The translations under genes were made by a program, and so were the position numbers. From Glaciihabitans sp. (GTDB lineage Bacteria; Actinomycetota; Actinomycetes; Actinomycetales; Microbacteriaceae), in NCBI GenBank assembly GCA_025464095.1, contig JAODMF010000020.1, positions 62,001-126,000 on the forward strand: a stretch of DNA of 64,000 nucleotides, written 5' to 3'. Positions within the stretch are counted from its first letter, which is position 1. Each line of letters opens with the position of its first letter. Below are positions 1 to 9,253 of this stretch, in pieces. The notes beneath the pieces are model-generated. The model saw nothing but the letters and a program-made list of their open reading frames with translations. It had not been told where the DNA came from and did no database searches.

Positions 1-1011
1 ATGGCCAAGGCCTGGATGAAGACCAATCTCGCCGGCACCGGTCCGTATTACGTGAAGGACCGCCAAGCCGGGCAATCCATCGATCTCGCAGCCGTGCCAA
101 AACTGTGGAGCGGAGAGCCGACCTACCAGAACGTGAAAATCCAGGTTCTCAACCAGGCGAACGTCGCATCCCTCGTCAGCGGCAAGTCCGTCGATGTCGC
201 GCTGTTTGGCGTGACGCCGAGCGACGCCAGCGAGTTGGCAACGAAGGGCTTCTCGGTATTCCACGGGGACACCCCGGACTACATGTACCTCCAGCTGGCA
301 GAAGACAAGGGCCCGCTCGCCGATGAAAAGGTGCGACAGGCGATTGCGAACGTCGTTCCCTACTCGGACATCACCAGCAAGGTGTTCTTCGGTCGAGCAC
401 AGCGGGCCACGAGCTTCTTCAGCCCGAAGGGCCAGGGCTACATTCCGGCCTGGTCGCAGTACGGCAGCCTCACCAAGGCGAAGGCCCTCATGGCCGCAGC
501 CGGCAACCCGAAGATCAGCACGACGCTCCAGTACAGCAACGACGACGCGACCTTCGAGTCGACCGCCCTGCTGCTGAAGAACGCGCTTGCGCAGATCGGA
601 ATCACCATCACGTTGAAGCCGACCACCTCCGCGGGCATGTTCTCGGTGATCGGGGCGCGTGCAACGGGAAGCAAAGTGGGCCCGAACGACGGCATGGTGC
701 TGCACAACCTCTCGGTGTACATCGAGGACGCCAAGGGTCCGGTCAACTTCTGGATGAGCCCGGGCGCCGCCCTCGACTGGCAGCGGATGGATAACAAGGA
801 GGTGAACGCGCTCCAGGCGCAGTACGCGCTGGCACCGCTCAACGCGGCCAGGCAAGCCGCCTACGAGAAGATGCAGAACATCCTCGCCACGGACGCATCG
901 TTCATCCCGATTGAGGTCACGGGCCGCAACGTCGTGACCAGCAAATCCATCACGGGTGTCTCCTTCCAACCGGAGATCGGCATCCGCTACTGGGAACTCA
1001 CCACCAAATAA
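1..1011 (+). CDS. ABC transporter substrate-binding protein, family 5 (3' part)
   Basis: This is the C-terminal part of a periplasmic-type solute-binding protein of the SBP_bac_5 (oligopeptide/dipeptide/nickel) family. The frame is open from the first base and gives 336 residues, against roughly 500-600 for the family, so the signal peptide and N-terminal lobe lie upstream of the window. The GTGPYYV motif near residue 12 is a typical family landmark. The later segments (VRQAIANVV, LKNALAQIGI) also fit the family. The ligand cannot be read. The position just before deacetylase-fold hydrolases and urease suggests a ureide, amide or peptide-like nitrogen compound (inference). Transporter permeases, if present, must lie to the left. 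Confidence 0.88.
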   Translation: MAKAWMKTNLAGTGPYYVKDRQAGQSIDLAAVPKLWSGEPTYQNVKIQVLNQANVASLVSGKSVDVALFGVTPSDASELATKGFSVFHGDTPDYMYLQLAEDKGPLADEKVRQAIANVVPYSDITSKVFFGRAQRATSFFSPKGQGYIPAWSQYGSLTKAKALMAAAGNPKISTTLQYSNDDATFESTALLLKNALAQIGITITLKPTTSAGMFSVIGARATGSKVGPNDGMVLHNLSVYIEDAKGPVNFWMSPGAALDWQRMDNKEVNALQAQYALAPLNAARQAAYEKMQNILATDASFIPIEVTGRNVVTSKSITGVSFQPEIGIRYWELTTK

Positions 1012-1023
1012 CGCAGTAACAGC

Positions 1024-1058
1024 GTGGTGCGGGGGCCGGCCATCGGCTCCCGCACCAC
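1024..1058 (+). terminator. Strong intercistronic hairpin (possible terminator or attenuator)
   Basis: GTGGTGCGGG at 1024-1033 pairs exactly with CCCGCACCAC at 1049-1058. The stem continues inward through one G-T wobble and GCCG/CGGC to about 15 bp with a 5-base loop. It starts 13 bases after the stop of the binding-protein gene and is not followed by a T run. It may act as a terminator without a U-tract or as an mRNA-stabilising element that lowers expression of the genes downstream. Confidence 0.55.
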
Positions 1059-1083
1059 CCCCAAACGCAAGGAAGGCACGTCC

Positions 1084-1953
1084 ATGGTCGAGTTCGCTTC
1101 TCCTCCGATGATTGAGAGACCCGCTGTTCGCTGGCCCGGCGGGGCGCGCGTCGCCGTCTGGCTCATCCCGAATATCGAGTACTACGAGCTCTCGCCTATC
1201 CCCAACCAGGCGACCGACCCCTACCCGCGCAATCCGATCCCGGAGTTCCTCGAGTACGGCAACATCGACTACGGCTCGCGGGTGGGCGTATACCGGCTCT
1301 TCGACGTGCTCGACAAGTTCGAGGTCCCCGTGACCTGTTCCCTCAATATGGGTGTGCCTGATCGTTTTCCCGAGATCAAGGAGGCAATCGCCGCCCGGGA
1401 CTGGGAGATCATGAGCCACGGCCTCTACAACACCCGCTATCACTGGGGCCTGTCGTACAACGAAGAGCGCGAGGTCATTCTCGAGACGATCGCGTCCGTG
1501 AAGCGGCACTTCGGCCAACAGATGAGGGGCTTCTTTCCGCCCTACGGTTCATGGACCGAGAACACCGACCAGATTCTCGCAGAACTGGGCATCACCTACA
1601 CGCCCGATCATGGGGCGGATGACCGTCCCACCCGGACGCCGCTGGACCATGGGTCGTTGCTCCGGGTCCCGTATTCCTTCGACATCAACGACGGCATCCA
1701 CTTTCGACGACACCATGAAGTCGATTGGTTCGTTCGATCGACCATCGACATGTTCGACCGGCTTTACGAAGACGGGGACGCCTCGGGCACCGTGATGTCG
1801 GTTCCGCTACACGCGTTTTACATGGGACAGCCGCACCGGATCGGTGGCCTCGAAGAGATCCTGGCGCACTTTCGTTCCAGAACCGACGTGTGGTTCGCCA
1901 CGGGCAGTGAAATAGCCGACGCATACATCGAAAGGGAGTCCACAGATGCCTGA
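1084..1953 (+). CDS. Polysaccharide deacetylase-fold hydrolase (PuuE/allantoinase-like), copy A
   Basis: A 289-residue NodB-fold protein resembling the cofactor-independent allantoinase PuuE and related amidohydrolases. The block EIMSHGLYN (His112) is the characteristic metal-site segment. FFPPYGSW, TYTPDHGADD and MSVPLHAFYMGQPHR are further family blocks. The classical TFDDG deacetylase motif is not evident, as in the PuuE branch. The ATG at 1084 is chosen because GGAAGG lies just upstream; an in-frame GTG at 1024 falls inside the hairpin and is unlikely. The last 8 bases overlap the next, related gene, so the two are probably translationally coupled. The substrate is inferred from the urease context: a cyclic or linear ureide whose breakdown yields urea. 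Confidence 0.85.
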   Translation: MVEFASPPMIERPAVRWPGGARVAVWLIPNIEYYELSPIPNQATDPYPRNPIPEFLEYGNIDYGSRVGVYRLFDVLDKFEVPVTCSLNMGVPDRFPEIKEAIAARDWEIMSHGLYNTRYHWGLSYNEEREVILETIASVKRHFGQQMRGFFPPYGSWTENTDQILAELGITYTPDHGADDRPTRTPLDHGSLLRVPYSFDINDGIHFRRHHEVDWFVRSTIDMFDRLYEDGDASGTVMSVPLHAFYMGQPHRIGGLEEILAHFRSRTDVWFATGSEIADAYIERESTDA

Positions 1954-2869
1954 ACCATTGGGGCTCGATCACACGATCTACCAGCACTCCCCGCTTCCGG
2001 GGCGACCGGATTGGGCATTGCCGAACTCCGAAAAGATCGCCGTCGCGGTGGTCGTATATATAGAGGACGTACCGGACGGGCTCCCCGACCGCGAGAACTT
2101 CGATCCTCGGCTCTGGGACGCCTTTGTGCGGCTCGGCAGCGCGTCGCGGGCACGCGCGTTGTACGAATACGGCAACAACGTGGGCGTCTTCCGGATTCTC
2201 GACGCGTTGGATCGGTTGGGGGTGAAGCCCACCCTCGCGGTGAACAGCTGCATTCCCACCAAACGTCCGCAGCTGGCCGAGCACCTCCTGGGCAAGGGAT
2301 TCGAGGTCGCTGGCCACAATCGAAACGCCTTCGACTACATGACCAGCCGGATGGGCGTCGAAGGCCAGAAGACGCTCATCGACTCCTCACTGACTGACCT
2401 CGAGGCATGGACCGGCGAACGACCCCAAGGCTGGTTCAGCCAGGGATTCGCCCAGTCGCATCGAACCGTTGATCTCCTCCACGACGCCGGGGTTCGCTAC
2501 TTCTCCGACTATGGCAACGACGACCAGCCGTATCTCGTTCGGTCGGAACCGACGCTCGTCTCCGTGCCCAACCAGTCCCAGTGGGACGACGTCGAGATGA
2601 TGGGCATCCGACGAGTGCCGGCCTGGGAGTACCAGGACACGGTCATCCGCGCGTTCGACCAGCTTGCCGGTGAGTCCACTCCAGAGAGCGCACGCGTCTT
2701 CGGTCTGCACCTGCACCCGTGGGTGGCGGCCATGCCGCACCACATTAAATACGTGGAAGCCGCACTCGAGCACATCATCGGTACCTCCGGTGTGTGGCAA
2801 GCGCCGGTTGGCGCGATCGCCGAGCAGTTCGCGTCCCGGTCATCCAGTCCCTTGACCATCGCCAGGTAA
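1946..2869 (+). CDS. Polysaccharide deacetylase-fold hydrolase (PuuE-like), copy B
   Basis: A second NodB/PuuE-fold hydrolase of 307 residues, divergent from its upstream neighbour. FEVAGHNRN around His124 corresponds to the MSHG block of copy A, and the C-terminal HLHPWVAAMPHH matches the PLHAFYMGQPHR block, so both copies keep the putative metal-binding histidines. It starts with ATG inside the end of copy A (8-base overlap ATGCCTGA) and stops 16 bases before ureA. A pair of paralogous hydrolases suggests two consecutive steps or a heteromeric enzyme. No experimental function can be assigned from sequence alone. Confidence 0.83.
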   Translation: MPEPLGLDHTIYQHSPLPGRPDWALPNSEKIAVAVVVYIEDVPDGLPDRENFDPRLWDAFVRLGSASRARALYEYGNNVGVFRILDALDRLGVKPTLAVNSCIPTKRPQLAEHLLGKGFEVAGHNRNAFDYMTSRMGVEGQKTLIDSSLTDLEAWTGERPQGWFSQGFAQSHRTVDLLHDAGVRYFSDYGNDDQPYLVRSEPTLVSVPNQSQWDDVEMMGIRRVPAWEYQDTVIRAFDQLAGESTPESARVFGLHLHPWVAAMPHHIKYVEAALEHIIGTSGVWQAPVGAIAEQFASRSSSPLTIAR

Positions 2870-2885
2870 ATAAGGAGAACCCGAC

Positions 2886-3188
2886 ATGCACCTGACTCCG
2901 GCCGACAGCGAAAAACTGCTCCTCGCAGTAGCGGGCATGGTCGCACGCGACCGCCTCGCGCGTGGCGTGACGCTGAACTATCCAGAGACGGTCGCGCTGC
3001 TCAGCACCTGGGTGATTGAACGAGCGAGGGATGGCGCGATGGTCGCCGACCTGATGGTCGAAGGCCGGACCGTGCTTCGACGCGACCAGGTCATGGACGG
3101 GGTGTCGGAAATGCTCACCGACGTACAGGTCGAGGCCACATTTCCGGACGGCCGCAAGCTCGTCACCATTCATCAGCCGATCGCCTGA
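2886..3188 (+). CDS. ureA: Urease subunit gamma
   Basis: This is the small gamma subunit of the (alpha-beta-gamma)3 urease, which hydrolyses urea to ammonia and carbamate in the cytoplasm. The 100-residue length is exactly typical. [11 protein letters not shown] at the N-terminus, [10 protein letters not shown] and the C-terminal [14 protein letters not shown] are diagnostic. AAGGAGAA about 7 bases upstream is a good ribosome-binding site. It is followed 10 bases later by ureB, so gamma and beta are separate genes here, as in most actinobacteria. Confidence 0.97.
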   Translation: MHLTPADSEKLLLAVAGMVARDRLARGVTLNYPETVALLSTWVIERARDGAMVADLMVEGRTVLRRDQVMDGVSEMLTDVQVEATFPDGRKLVTIHQPIA

Positions 3189-3198
3189 GGGAGACATC

Positions 3199-3543
3199 AT
3201 GGCCGGTTCCAGTTCCACAGGCCCGGGTGCGTTTCGCATCCTGCCGGGCACCCTCGTGCTCAACGCTGATCGCACGGCAGACGAGCGCATCCGCCTCCTC
3301 TTCCTGAACACGGGCGACCGCCCGATCCAGGTGGGTTCGCACCATCACCTGCCCGATGTCAACAGCGCACTCGAGTTCGACCGGGACGCAGCTCACGGCT
3401 TCCGACTCGACATCCCGTCCGGAACCTCCCAGCGTTTCGAGCCCGGCGCCTCACGGGAGCTTGACGCCGTCGCGCTGCGCGGCGCGCGCCGGGTGCCGGG
3501 ACTTCAGCTCCGCAATGCAACGAAGGAGAATCTCGATGGCTGA
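3199..3543 (+). CDS. ureB: Urease subunit beta
   Basis: This is the beta subunit of urease (114 residues). The family core is clear: [13 protein letters not shown], then [15 protein letters not shown]. The beta subunit forms the jelly-roll scaffold next to the alpha active site. The last 8 bases (ATGGCTGA) contain the ureC start, so ureB and ureC are translationally coupled. The tail after [15 protein letters not shown] is less conserved. Confidence 0.96.
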   Translation: MAGSSSTGPGAFRILPGTLVLNADRTADERIRLLFLNTGDRPIQVGSHHHLPDVNSALEFDRDAAHGFRLDIPSGTSQRFEPGASRELDAVALRGARRVPGLQLRNATKENLDG

Positions 3544-5239
3544 GATCGATCGCGAACGATATGCGGCCATCTACGGTCCGACAGCGGGCGACCAGGTGAG
3601 GTTGGCAGACACCGACCTGTGGATCGAGATCGAACACGACTACACGGTCGGCGGCGAGGAGGCCGTCTTCGGCGGTGGCAAATCCATCCGGGAGTCCATG
3701 GCCCAGGGCTCCGCCAGTCGGGCGGACGGCGCACTCGACACCGTGATCACCAACGCGATCGTGCTCGACTGGTGGGGAATCGTGCGGGCGGATGTCGGCA
3801 TCCGTGACGGACGAATCGTCGCGCTCGGCCGGGCGGGCAACCCCGATATCGCCGACGGCGTTCATCCTCGCCTGTTGATCGGGCCGAGCACCGACGTGAT
3901 CTCGGGCGAGCACAAGATTCTCACGGCGGGGGCGATCGATTCGCACGTGCACCTTCTCTCGCCCTCCCAAATCCACGAGGCACTCGCTACCGGCATCACG
4001 ACGATCGTGGGCGGCGGGACCGGTCCGTCGGAGGGGTCCAAGGCCACGACGGTGACTCCCGGGGCCTGGCACCTGGAGACAATGCACCGCTCGCTCGATG
4101 CGTTCCCGGTCAACTTCCTCCTGCTCGGCAAGGGCAATACGGTGTCGGCCGCCGCACTCCGCGAGCAGGCGCTCGCCGGTGCGGCGGGTTACAAGGTGCA
4201 CGAGGACTGGGGTTCCACGCCGGCCGCCATCGACGCCTCGCTGCGGGCGGCGGAAGAGTTCGGCCTGCAGGTGGCCCTGCACTCCGACTCGCTCAACGAG
4301 TCAGGATTCGTGGAATCGACGGTCGGAGCCATCGGCGGGCGGTCCATTCACGCCTTCCACGTGGAAGGCGCGGGCGGCGGCCACGCACCGGACATCCTTC
4401 GCATCGCCGGGCTGCCCAACGTCATCCCCGGCTCCACGAATCCCACGCTGCCGCACACCGTGAACACAGTGGCCGAGCATCTCGACATGCTGATGGTCTG
4501 CCACCACCTCAATCCCTCCGTGCCGGAGGATCTCGCTTTTGCCGAGTCCCGCATCCGGGCGACGACGATCGCCGCGGAGGACATACTGCACGACATGGGG
4601 GCCCTGTCGATCGTCTCCTCCGATGCCCAGGCGATGGGCCGCATCGGCGAGGTGATTACGCGCGCCTGGCAGGTGGCGCACGTGATGAAGGCGCGACGCG
4701 GATCGCTGGGAACCAGCCTGCCTGCCGACAACGAGCGAGCCAGGCGCTACGTGGCCAAATACACGATCAACCCGGCCGTCGCGCACGGGATCGACAGCGA
4801 GGTGGGTTCCATCGAAGCCGGCAAGCTGGCCGACCTCGTCCTGTGGGAGCCCAAGTTCTTCGGCATCCGCCCCTCCGTCATCATCAAGGGCGGCGGCATC
4901 GTCTGGGGCGCACTCGGCGACCCGAACGCGTCCATTCCCACACCGGAACCGGTGATGATGCGTCCGGCTTTCACCGACGCGATTGGCGCCGACCTGTCGG
5001 TGTCGTTCGTCTCCCCGGCGGCGCTCGAGGACGGCGTGGCCGGACGGCTCGGTCTCAGGAGGCGCCTTCTCGCTGTCGCGCCGACCCGGCAGGTCGGCAA
5101 AGCACAGATGCGCAACAACGATGTGCTGCCGCAGATCGACATCCGGCCGGACACCTTCGCGATAAGCATCGATGGCGACCACGTCGTGCCGGATCCAGTC
5201 GATCGCCTGCCCCTGGCCCAGCTGTACACGATGTTCTGA
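3536..5239 (+). CDS. ureC: Urease subunit alpha (catalytic)
   Basis: This is the catalytic subunit, 567 residues, with the usual length of about 570. All dinuclear nickel ligands seem present: His137/His139 in SHVHL, the carbamylated lysine Lys220 in GYKVHEDWG with its adjacent His222, His249 in [12 protein letters not shown], His275 in [13 protein letters not shown], and Asp363 in SSDAQAMG. The mobile-flap Cys322-His323 is in MVCHHL. The ATG at 3536 is preceded by GAAGGAG and overlaps the ureB stop. A longer in-frame opening to 3356 only reads ureB in another frame. The enzyme is expected to be active if nickel is delivered by UreD/F/G and the permease downstream. Confidence 0.98.
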   Translation: MAEIDRERYAAIYGPTAGDQVRLADTDLWIEIEHDYTVGGEEAVFGGGKSIRESMAQGSASRADGALDTVITNAIVLDWWGIVRADVGIRDGRIVALGRAGNPDIADGVHPRLLIGPSTDVISGEHKILTAGAIDSHVHLLSPSQIHEALATGITTIVGGGTGPSEGSKATTVTPGAWHLETMHRSLDAFPVNFLLLGKGNTVSAAALREQALAGAAGYKVHEDWGSTPAAIDASLRAAEEFGLQVALHSDSLNESGFVESTVGAIGGRSIHAFHVEGAGGGHAPDILRIAGLPNVIPGSTNPTLPHTVNTVAEHLDMLMVCHHLNPSVPEDLAFAESRIRATTIAAEDILHDMGALSIVSSDAQAMGRIGEVITRAWQVAHVMKARRGSLGTSLPADNERARRYVAKYTINPAVAHGIDSEVGSIEAGKLADLVLWEPKFFGIRPSVIIKGGGIVWGALGDPNASIPTPEPVMMRPAFTDAIGADLSVSFVSPAALEDGVAGRLGLRRRLLAVAPTRQVGKAQMRNNDVLPQIDIRPDTFAISIDGDHVVPDPVDRLPLAQLYTMF

Positions 5240-5243
5240 CGCC

Positions 5244-5948
5244 ATGGCTGACCACGCGAGCGCGACTCCCCGACTCTCATCGACAACCCTTGTGATGATG
5301 CTTGCGGATGCGCGGCTGCCGGTGGGTGGACACGTTCATTCAGCGGGGCTCGAACCGGCTTTCGCGGCTGGCATGCCGTCGGCGCGCGTGCGGGATTACC
5401 TGCTCGGGAGGGCGGCGACCGTCTCGCTCGTCGAAGCGGGGACCGCGGTGGCGGCGCGCCACGCGGCATCCAGTGTTCCTGCGGATGAACTGCTCTTGCT
5501 CGTTGAGGCCGCGTGGGCGGCACGCACCCCAAGCCGGGCACTCCGCGAGATCTCGCGGGCGCTCGGGCGGGGATACTCGCGGCTTGCGAACAAGCTGTGG
5601 CCGACGCATCCAGCGATTCGCGCCTGCGTGGATTCGTCAACGCCGTTGTCGCGCCCCGTCATTCTCGGTTCGATCGCCGCTGCGGCGGGCATCGATGCCG
5701 AGAGCCTGGCCAGGCTCGTGATCTACGACGACGCCCAGACCGTCGCCGCGGCCCTGCTGAAACTCGACCCGATCGATCCGGCGACTCCCGCTGGCTGGGT
5801 GCTCGAGGCCTGCGCTTCGGTTGACGAGCTGATCCCTCTCGTCGCCGCCGTCACCTCTCCCGACGCCATCCCCGCGGCGGGAGCTCCACAAAACGAGGAG
5901 TGGGCCGAGGCGCACTCCCTGACCACGCAAAGGTTGTTCCGTGCCTAA
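5244..5948 (+). CDS. ureF: Urease accessory protein UreF
   Basis: UreF (234 residues) is a GTPase-modulating chaperone that, with UreD and UreG, assembles the nickel centre of apo-urease. The N-terminal [18 protein letters not shown] block is typical. The rest is helical and alanine-rich, as in the family. The ATG at 5244, four bases after the ureC stop, is preferred to an in-frame upstream opening that lies within ureC. Its last 8 bases overlap the GTG start of ureG. There is no ureE between ureC and ureF, which is the usual actinobacterial arrangement. Confidence 0.92.
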   Translation: MADHASATPRLSSTTLVMMLADARLPVGGHVHSAGLEPAFAAGMPSARVRDYLLGRAATVSLVEAGTAVAARHAASSVPADELLLLVEAAWAARTPSRALREISRALGRGYSRLANKLWPTHPAIRACVDSSTPLSRPVILGSIAAAAGIDAESLARLVIYDDAQTVAAALLKLDPIDPATPAGWVLEACASVDELIPLVAAVTSPDAIPAAGAPQNEEWAEAHSLTTQRLFRA

Positions 5949-6675
5949 TTCCGATCCAACACGCGCACTTCGACTCGGCATCGCCGGTCCCGTCGGCACC
6001 GGCAAGAGCTCGCTCATCGCCACCATCTGCAGGACGCTCTCCTCCGAACTCCGGCTCGGCGTCATCACGAACGACATCTACACGGATGAAGACGCGCGCT
6101 TTCTGCGCTCGGCGGGCGTTCTCGATCCCGAACGCATCCGCGCTGTGGAGACGGGCGCGTGCCCCCACACGGCGATCCGCGACGACATCACGGTCAACCT
6201 CATCGCTGTCGAAGACCTGGAGCGCGACTTCGCTCCACTGGACGTGGTGCTGATCGAGTCGGGCGGTGACAACCTGACGGCCACCTTCTCACCGGCGCTC
6301 GTTGATGCACAGATCTTCGTTCTGGATGTCGCCGGCGGTGGCGACGTCGCACGCAAGGGAGGCCCCGGTATCGCTCGGGCCGACCTGCTGGTCGTCAATA
6401 AGACCGATCTGGCACCGTATGTCGGCGTCGACGTTCCGACGATGGTCGCGGATGCGCGAACCGCGCGCGACGGACGTGCTGTGCTGGCGCTCTCGCGAAC
6501 CGACGCCGCCTCCGTTGCGGAGCTGAGGTTGTGGGTGCTCGGACTGCTCGCTCATCACCGGTCAGGCGAGCACACGCCCCAGGATCCCGGGCCGATGGCA
6601 CCGCACTTTCACGCCCATGAAGAGGGCAGCGCACCTCACTCGCACGAGGGCGCCGAGCACGAGCACACGCACTAA
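5941..6675 (+). CDS. ureG: Urease accessory GTPase UreG with His-rich C-terminus
   Basis: UreG is a SIMIBI-class GTPase that delivers nickel to urease. The P-loop GPVGTGKSS (residues 16-24), the nickel-binding Cys-Pro-His triad (74-76) in TGACPH, and the NKTD guanine motif (153-156) are all intact. The last 40 residues carry 11 histidines in HFHAHEEG / [12 protein letters not shown] style, an unusual C-terminal metal-binding tail. Histidine-rich stretches in UreG more often sit at the N-terminus, and otherwise in UreE, which is missing here. The tail may store or collect nickel (inference). It starts with GTG inside the end of ureF. Confidence 0.96.
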   Translation: MPNSDPTRALRLGIAGPVGTGKSSLIATICRTLSSELRLGVITNDIYTDEDARFLRSAGVLDPERIRAVETGACPHTAIRDDITVNLIAVEDLERDFAPLDVVLIESGGDNLTATFSPALVDAQIFVLDVAGGGDVARKGGPGIARADLLVVNKTDLAPYVGVDVPTMVADARTARDGRAVLALSRTDAASVAELRLWVLGLLAHHRSGEHTPQDPGPMAPHFHAHEEGSAPHSHEGAEHEHTH

Positions 6676-6681
6676 GCCCTC

Positions 6682-7455
6682 GTGACAGCGATCTCGATTG
6701 AAGCGGATGCGGGTCGGGCACGGCTCGACCTGCAGGCGGGCGTCATCGTGCCCCGAGTAATCGAGCGTGGCGCCAACTACGCGCGAGTAGCGCTCGTGGC
6801 CGGGGGCGCGCTGCTTCTCGGTGGCGATCACGTGCGCATCCAGATCACCGTCGGCGAGGGGTGCCTCCTCGACATCGAGGACATCGGGGGCACGGTCGCC
6901 TACAACGCGGATGACACGCTGTCGAGTTGGAGTGTCGACATCCAGGTCGCGAGCGCCGGGGCGCTCGTCTGGCACGGGCTCCCGCTGATCGTGTCCGACG
7001 GGGCCGACGTGCTGAGGTCTCTGCGCATCTCGCTCGCGGGCGACGCGAGCGCGTGCATCCGCGAGACCGTCGTGCTCGGCCGGGCGGGCGAGACTGGCGG
7101 GCGCGTGAGACAGCGCACCGACATAGAGAGTGATGGCGTTCCCGTGTTCGTCGAAGAAGTGACCGCCCAGGGCGGCATCGACGTGCCCGGCGTGATCGGA
7201 CCTAATCGCGTGCTGGATTCGGTGATGATCGCGGGTGCTCGCGGTTCGGACGACGGGCATGACAGCCGGGTGCTGCAGTTCGAGCGGCCTGGCAGCCAGG
7301 CCAGGTATCTCGGCATGATGACCCATTCATCCCCGCTCGAAAAGGTCTGGAAACGCTGGCGAGACGGGCTCATGTCGAACTGGAACGACCGCATACGGAT
7401 GCCGGCGACAGGGCGGGCGGCGGCGACAGCGACAGCGCAGGGACGATCATCGTGA
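6682..7455 (+). CDS. ureD: Urease accessory protein UreD
   Basis: UreD/UreH (257 residues) is a beta-rich scaffold that binds apo-urease and receives nickel from the UreG-UreF complex. Recognisable blocks are LLLGGDHVRIQITVGEG, a leading LDIEDIGGTVAY and a central RVRQRTDIE. It starts with GTG at 6682, six bases after the ureG stop, and its stop overlaps the GTG of the nickel permease (GTGA). The C-terminal 25 residues are low-complexity (Ala/Thr/Arg). Confidence 0.9.
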   Translation: MTAISIEADAGRARLDLQAGVIVPRVIERGANYARVALVAGGALLLGGDHVRIQITVGEGCLLDIEDIGGTVAYNADDTLSSWSVDIQVASAGALVWHGLPLIVSDGADVLRSLRISLAGDASACIRETVVLGRAGETGGRVRQRTDIESDGVPVFVEEVTAQGGIDVPGVIGPNRVLDSVMIAGARGSDDGHDSRVLQFERPGSQARYLGMMTHSSPLEKVWKRWRDGLMSNWNDRIRMPATGRAAATATAQGRSS

Positions 7456-8459
7456 CCTCGAACAAGAATCACATCGGCCTGGTGCTGTCGATTTCCGCTC
7501 TCGTGGTCGGCGCGTGGGCGGGGTTCGTCCTGCTGGTGCTCCCCCGCAACTACGTCGCGGGAACATCCGGTTTCGGATTTGGCCTTGCCGTCACGGTGTT
7601 CCTGCTCGGCATGCGACACGCGTTTGACGCCGACCACATCGCAGCGATCGATAACACGACGCGAAAACTGGTTGGCGAGAACAGGGATGCCTCGACGGTG
7701 GGGCTGTGGTTCGCTCTCGGCCACTCCGCTGTCGTGCTCGCAGCGGTGGGGCTCATCACCGCCGGAGTTACGGTGTTTACGTCCCAGGCGCGCGGCGATG
7801 CCTCGCCCCTGATCGTGATCGCGGGGATGTGGGGTCCCACGGTTTCGAGTGTTTTCCTCGTCGCGATCGGATCCTTCAACCTCGTCGCGCTGGTGAGCGC
7901 ACTCCGCCGTCGAAGTGCCACCGGAACCGAGCCGAATCGGCTGTTCGGCGGCCCCGTCACGAGTGCGCTCCGTCGGGCCGGCAGCGCGCTCGATCGGCCG
8001 TGGAAGATGTTCGTCGTCGGCCTGCTCTTCGGCTTGGGTTTCGACACTGCGTCGACGGTCGGTTTGCTAGTTGTGGCCGCCGGTGCTGGCATCCTGATGC
8101 CCTGGTACGTCGCGATGGTGCTGCCACTCCTGTTCACCGCAGGAATGGTTTCGTGCGACGGGATCAACAGCCTGGTGATGAGTCGCGCGTACAGCTGGAG
8201 CCTGACGGCAAGGAACCGGCGAGTTGGCTACAACCTGGCCCTCATGGGAATCTCCGTGCTGGTTGCCTTCGTGATCGGCGGAGCCGGCCTGTGGGACATC
8301 GTCGCAAAATACCTTCGCATCAGCCCCGTGCCGGCCCACGGCCTGGGCGACCTGCCCATGGACAGTTTCGGTTTCGTCATCGCGGGCGGCCTCGTCCTGC
8401 TCTGGGCGGTGTGCTTCGCGACCTACCGCGTGGGTACCTGGCGTCGCGCTCGGGGCTGA
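7452..8459 (+). CDS. NiCoT-family nickel/cobalt permease
   Basis: This is a multi-spanning membrane protein (335 residues) of the NiCoT family. The signature RHAFDADH is at residues 55-62, in the second helix region, followed by IAAIDNTTRKL. A second family block, LFGLGFDTASTVGLL, is also present. These histidine/aspartate residues bind Ni(II) during transport. The GTG start overlaps the ureD stop by 4 bases, so the permease belongs to the urease operon and supplies its nickel. About eight hydrophobic segments are visible. Confidence 0.94.
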   Translation: MTSNKNHIGLVLSISALVVGAWAGFVLLVLPRNYVAGTSGFGFGLAVTVFLLGMRHAFDADHIAAIDNTTRKLVGENRDASTVGLWFALGHSAVVLAAVGLITAGVTVFTSQARGDASPLIVIAGMWGPTVSSVFLVAIGSFNLVALVSALRRRSATGTEPNRLFGGPVTSALRRAGSALDRPWKMFVVGLLFGLGFDTASTVGLLVVAAGAGILMPWYVAMVLPLLFTAGMVSCDGINSLVMSRAYSWSLTARNRRVGYNLALMGISVLVAFVIGGAGLWDIVAKYLRISPVPAHGLGDLPMDSFGFVIAGGLVLLWAVCFATYRVGTWRRARG

Positions 8460-8487
8460 TCGGTCGAGCTTCTGTCAGTGCGCCTGC

Positions 8488-8505
8488 GGCACGCATCGGC
8501 GTGCC
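8488..8505 (+). terminator. Hairpin after the urease-nickel operon
   Basis: GGCACGC-ATCG-GCGTGCC forms a perfect 7-bp stem with a 4-base loop, 28 bases after the permease stop. There is no T run. Because the next gene converges from the other strand, it may terminate transcripts in both directions. Confidence 0.45.
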
Positions 8506-8572
8506 TCGCGCAGTTCAGCTGGGTGTCTCGGCGCAGAACTGTGGGCCGTTCTGGAGCCTTCCGGCCGTGCTA

Positions 8573-9088
8573 TTAGGACTGGTCCGTCACCTGCTGGTGG
8601 ATGGCCCGGAGAGCGTCAACGGCATGGGACCCCCAATGAGTCTTGAACGTGAATCGCCAATCCCAGGTCACTTCTTCTGGAGAAACGCCGCGGCTCAACG
8701 AGTCGAGCCCGTTTCGAAGGTCCCGCCAAATATCAGCCAGAGCATCGGCGAGCGATAGGTTCGCCGCCTTCTCCTCGAAAGTGTCGAGCTCCGGATCTGG
8801 CAGGCCAGTCGCGTCATCGAGGCGATAGGCATTGATGGTCGTCCAGTAGTTGTCCCAGTCCTCGACCACGCGCTGGATGTCTTTCATCCGCGAGAACCAC
8901 TGCTCAGGGGAAATGCGCTCGTGAGGATCCTCGACGGCGCTTCCGGAATCGAGATCGAGATCGGGTAGTCGATAAGCAGCCGCTACAGCCATCGAAAGGC
9001 TGACCGCCACTTCGTTCACGAAAGTGATCCGGTCCGTGCCGCTCGCGGCTTCGATGACGCGGCAGTACGCCTCGGCTGCCTCCTGCAT
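8573..9088 (-). CDS. DUF5063-like hypothetical protein
   Basis: The protein (171 residues from the ATG at 9088) ends with ADIWRDLRNGLDSL ... WDWRFTFKTHWGSHAVDALRAIH. This pattern resembles the DUF5063 family of small acidic helical proteins of unknown function. An upstream in-frame start at 9202 would add 38 residues without the family look, so the ATG at 9088 (MQEAAEAYCRVIE) is preferred. It stands alone, convergent with the urease operon. No catalytic motif is visible. Confidence 0.7.
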   Translation of the reverse strand: MQEAAEAYCRVIEAASGTDRITFVNEVAVSLSMAVAAAYRLPDLDLDSGSAVEDPHERISPEQWFSRMKDIQRVVEDWDNYWTTINAYRLDDATGLPDPELDTFEEKAANLSLADALADIWRDLRNGLDSLSRGVSPEEVTWDWRFTFKTHWGSHAVDALRAIHQQVTDQS

Positions 9089-9253
9089 CTCCACAACGCC
9101 ACTATGCAGCAGCAAATGACCGATTCCATACCACTGCGGCAAAACAGCGCGACTTTGCGAGCAAGTGGGTGGCGCTTGGACTGTCCTGAATACCTCTGTC
9201 AAAGGGCTGTCCTGACTCAGCGCCGGAAGTAGAAGATGTGCAATCCGCCTCTT

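Noticed and set aside
4301-5245. Long open frame (314 codons) antisense to ureC
   Set aside because: It lies wholly within ureC, is rich in Arg/His/Asp typical of antisense GC-rich frames, and has no motif.
6562-7326. 254-codon minus-strand frame across ureG/ureD
   Set aside because: It is a shadow of two well-supported urease genes and contains no recognisable domain.
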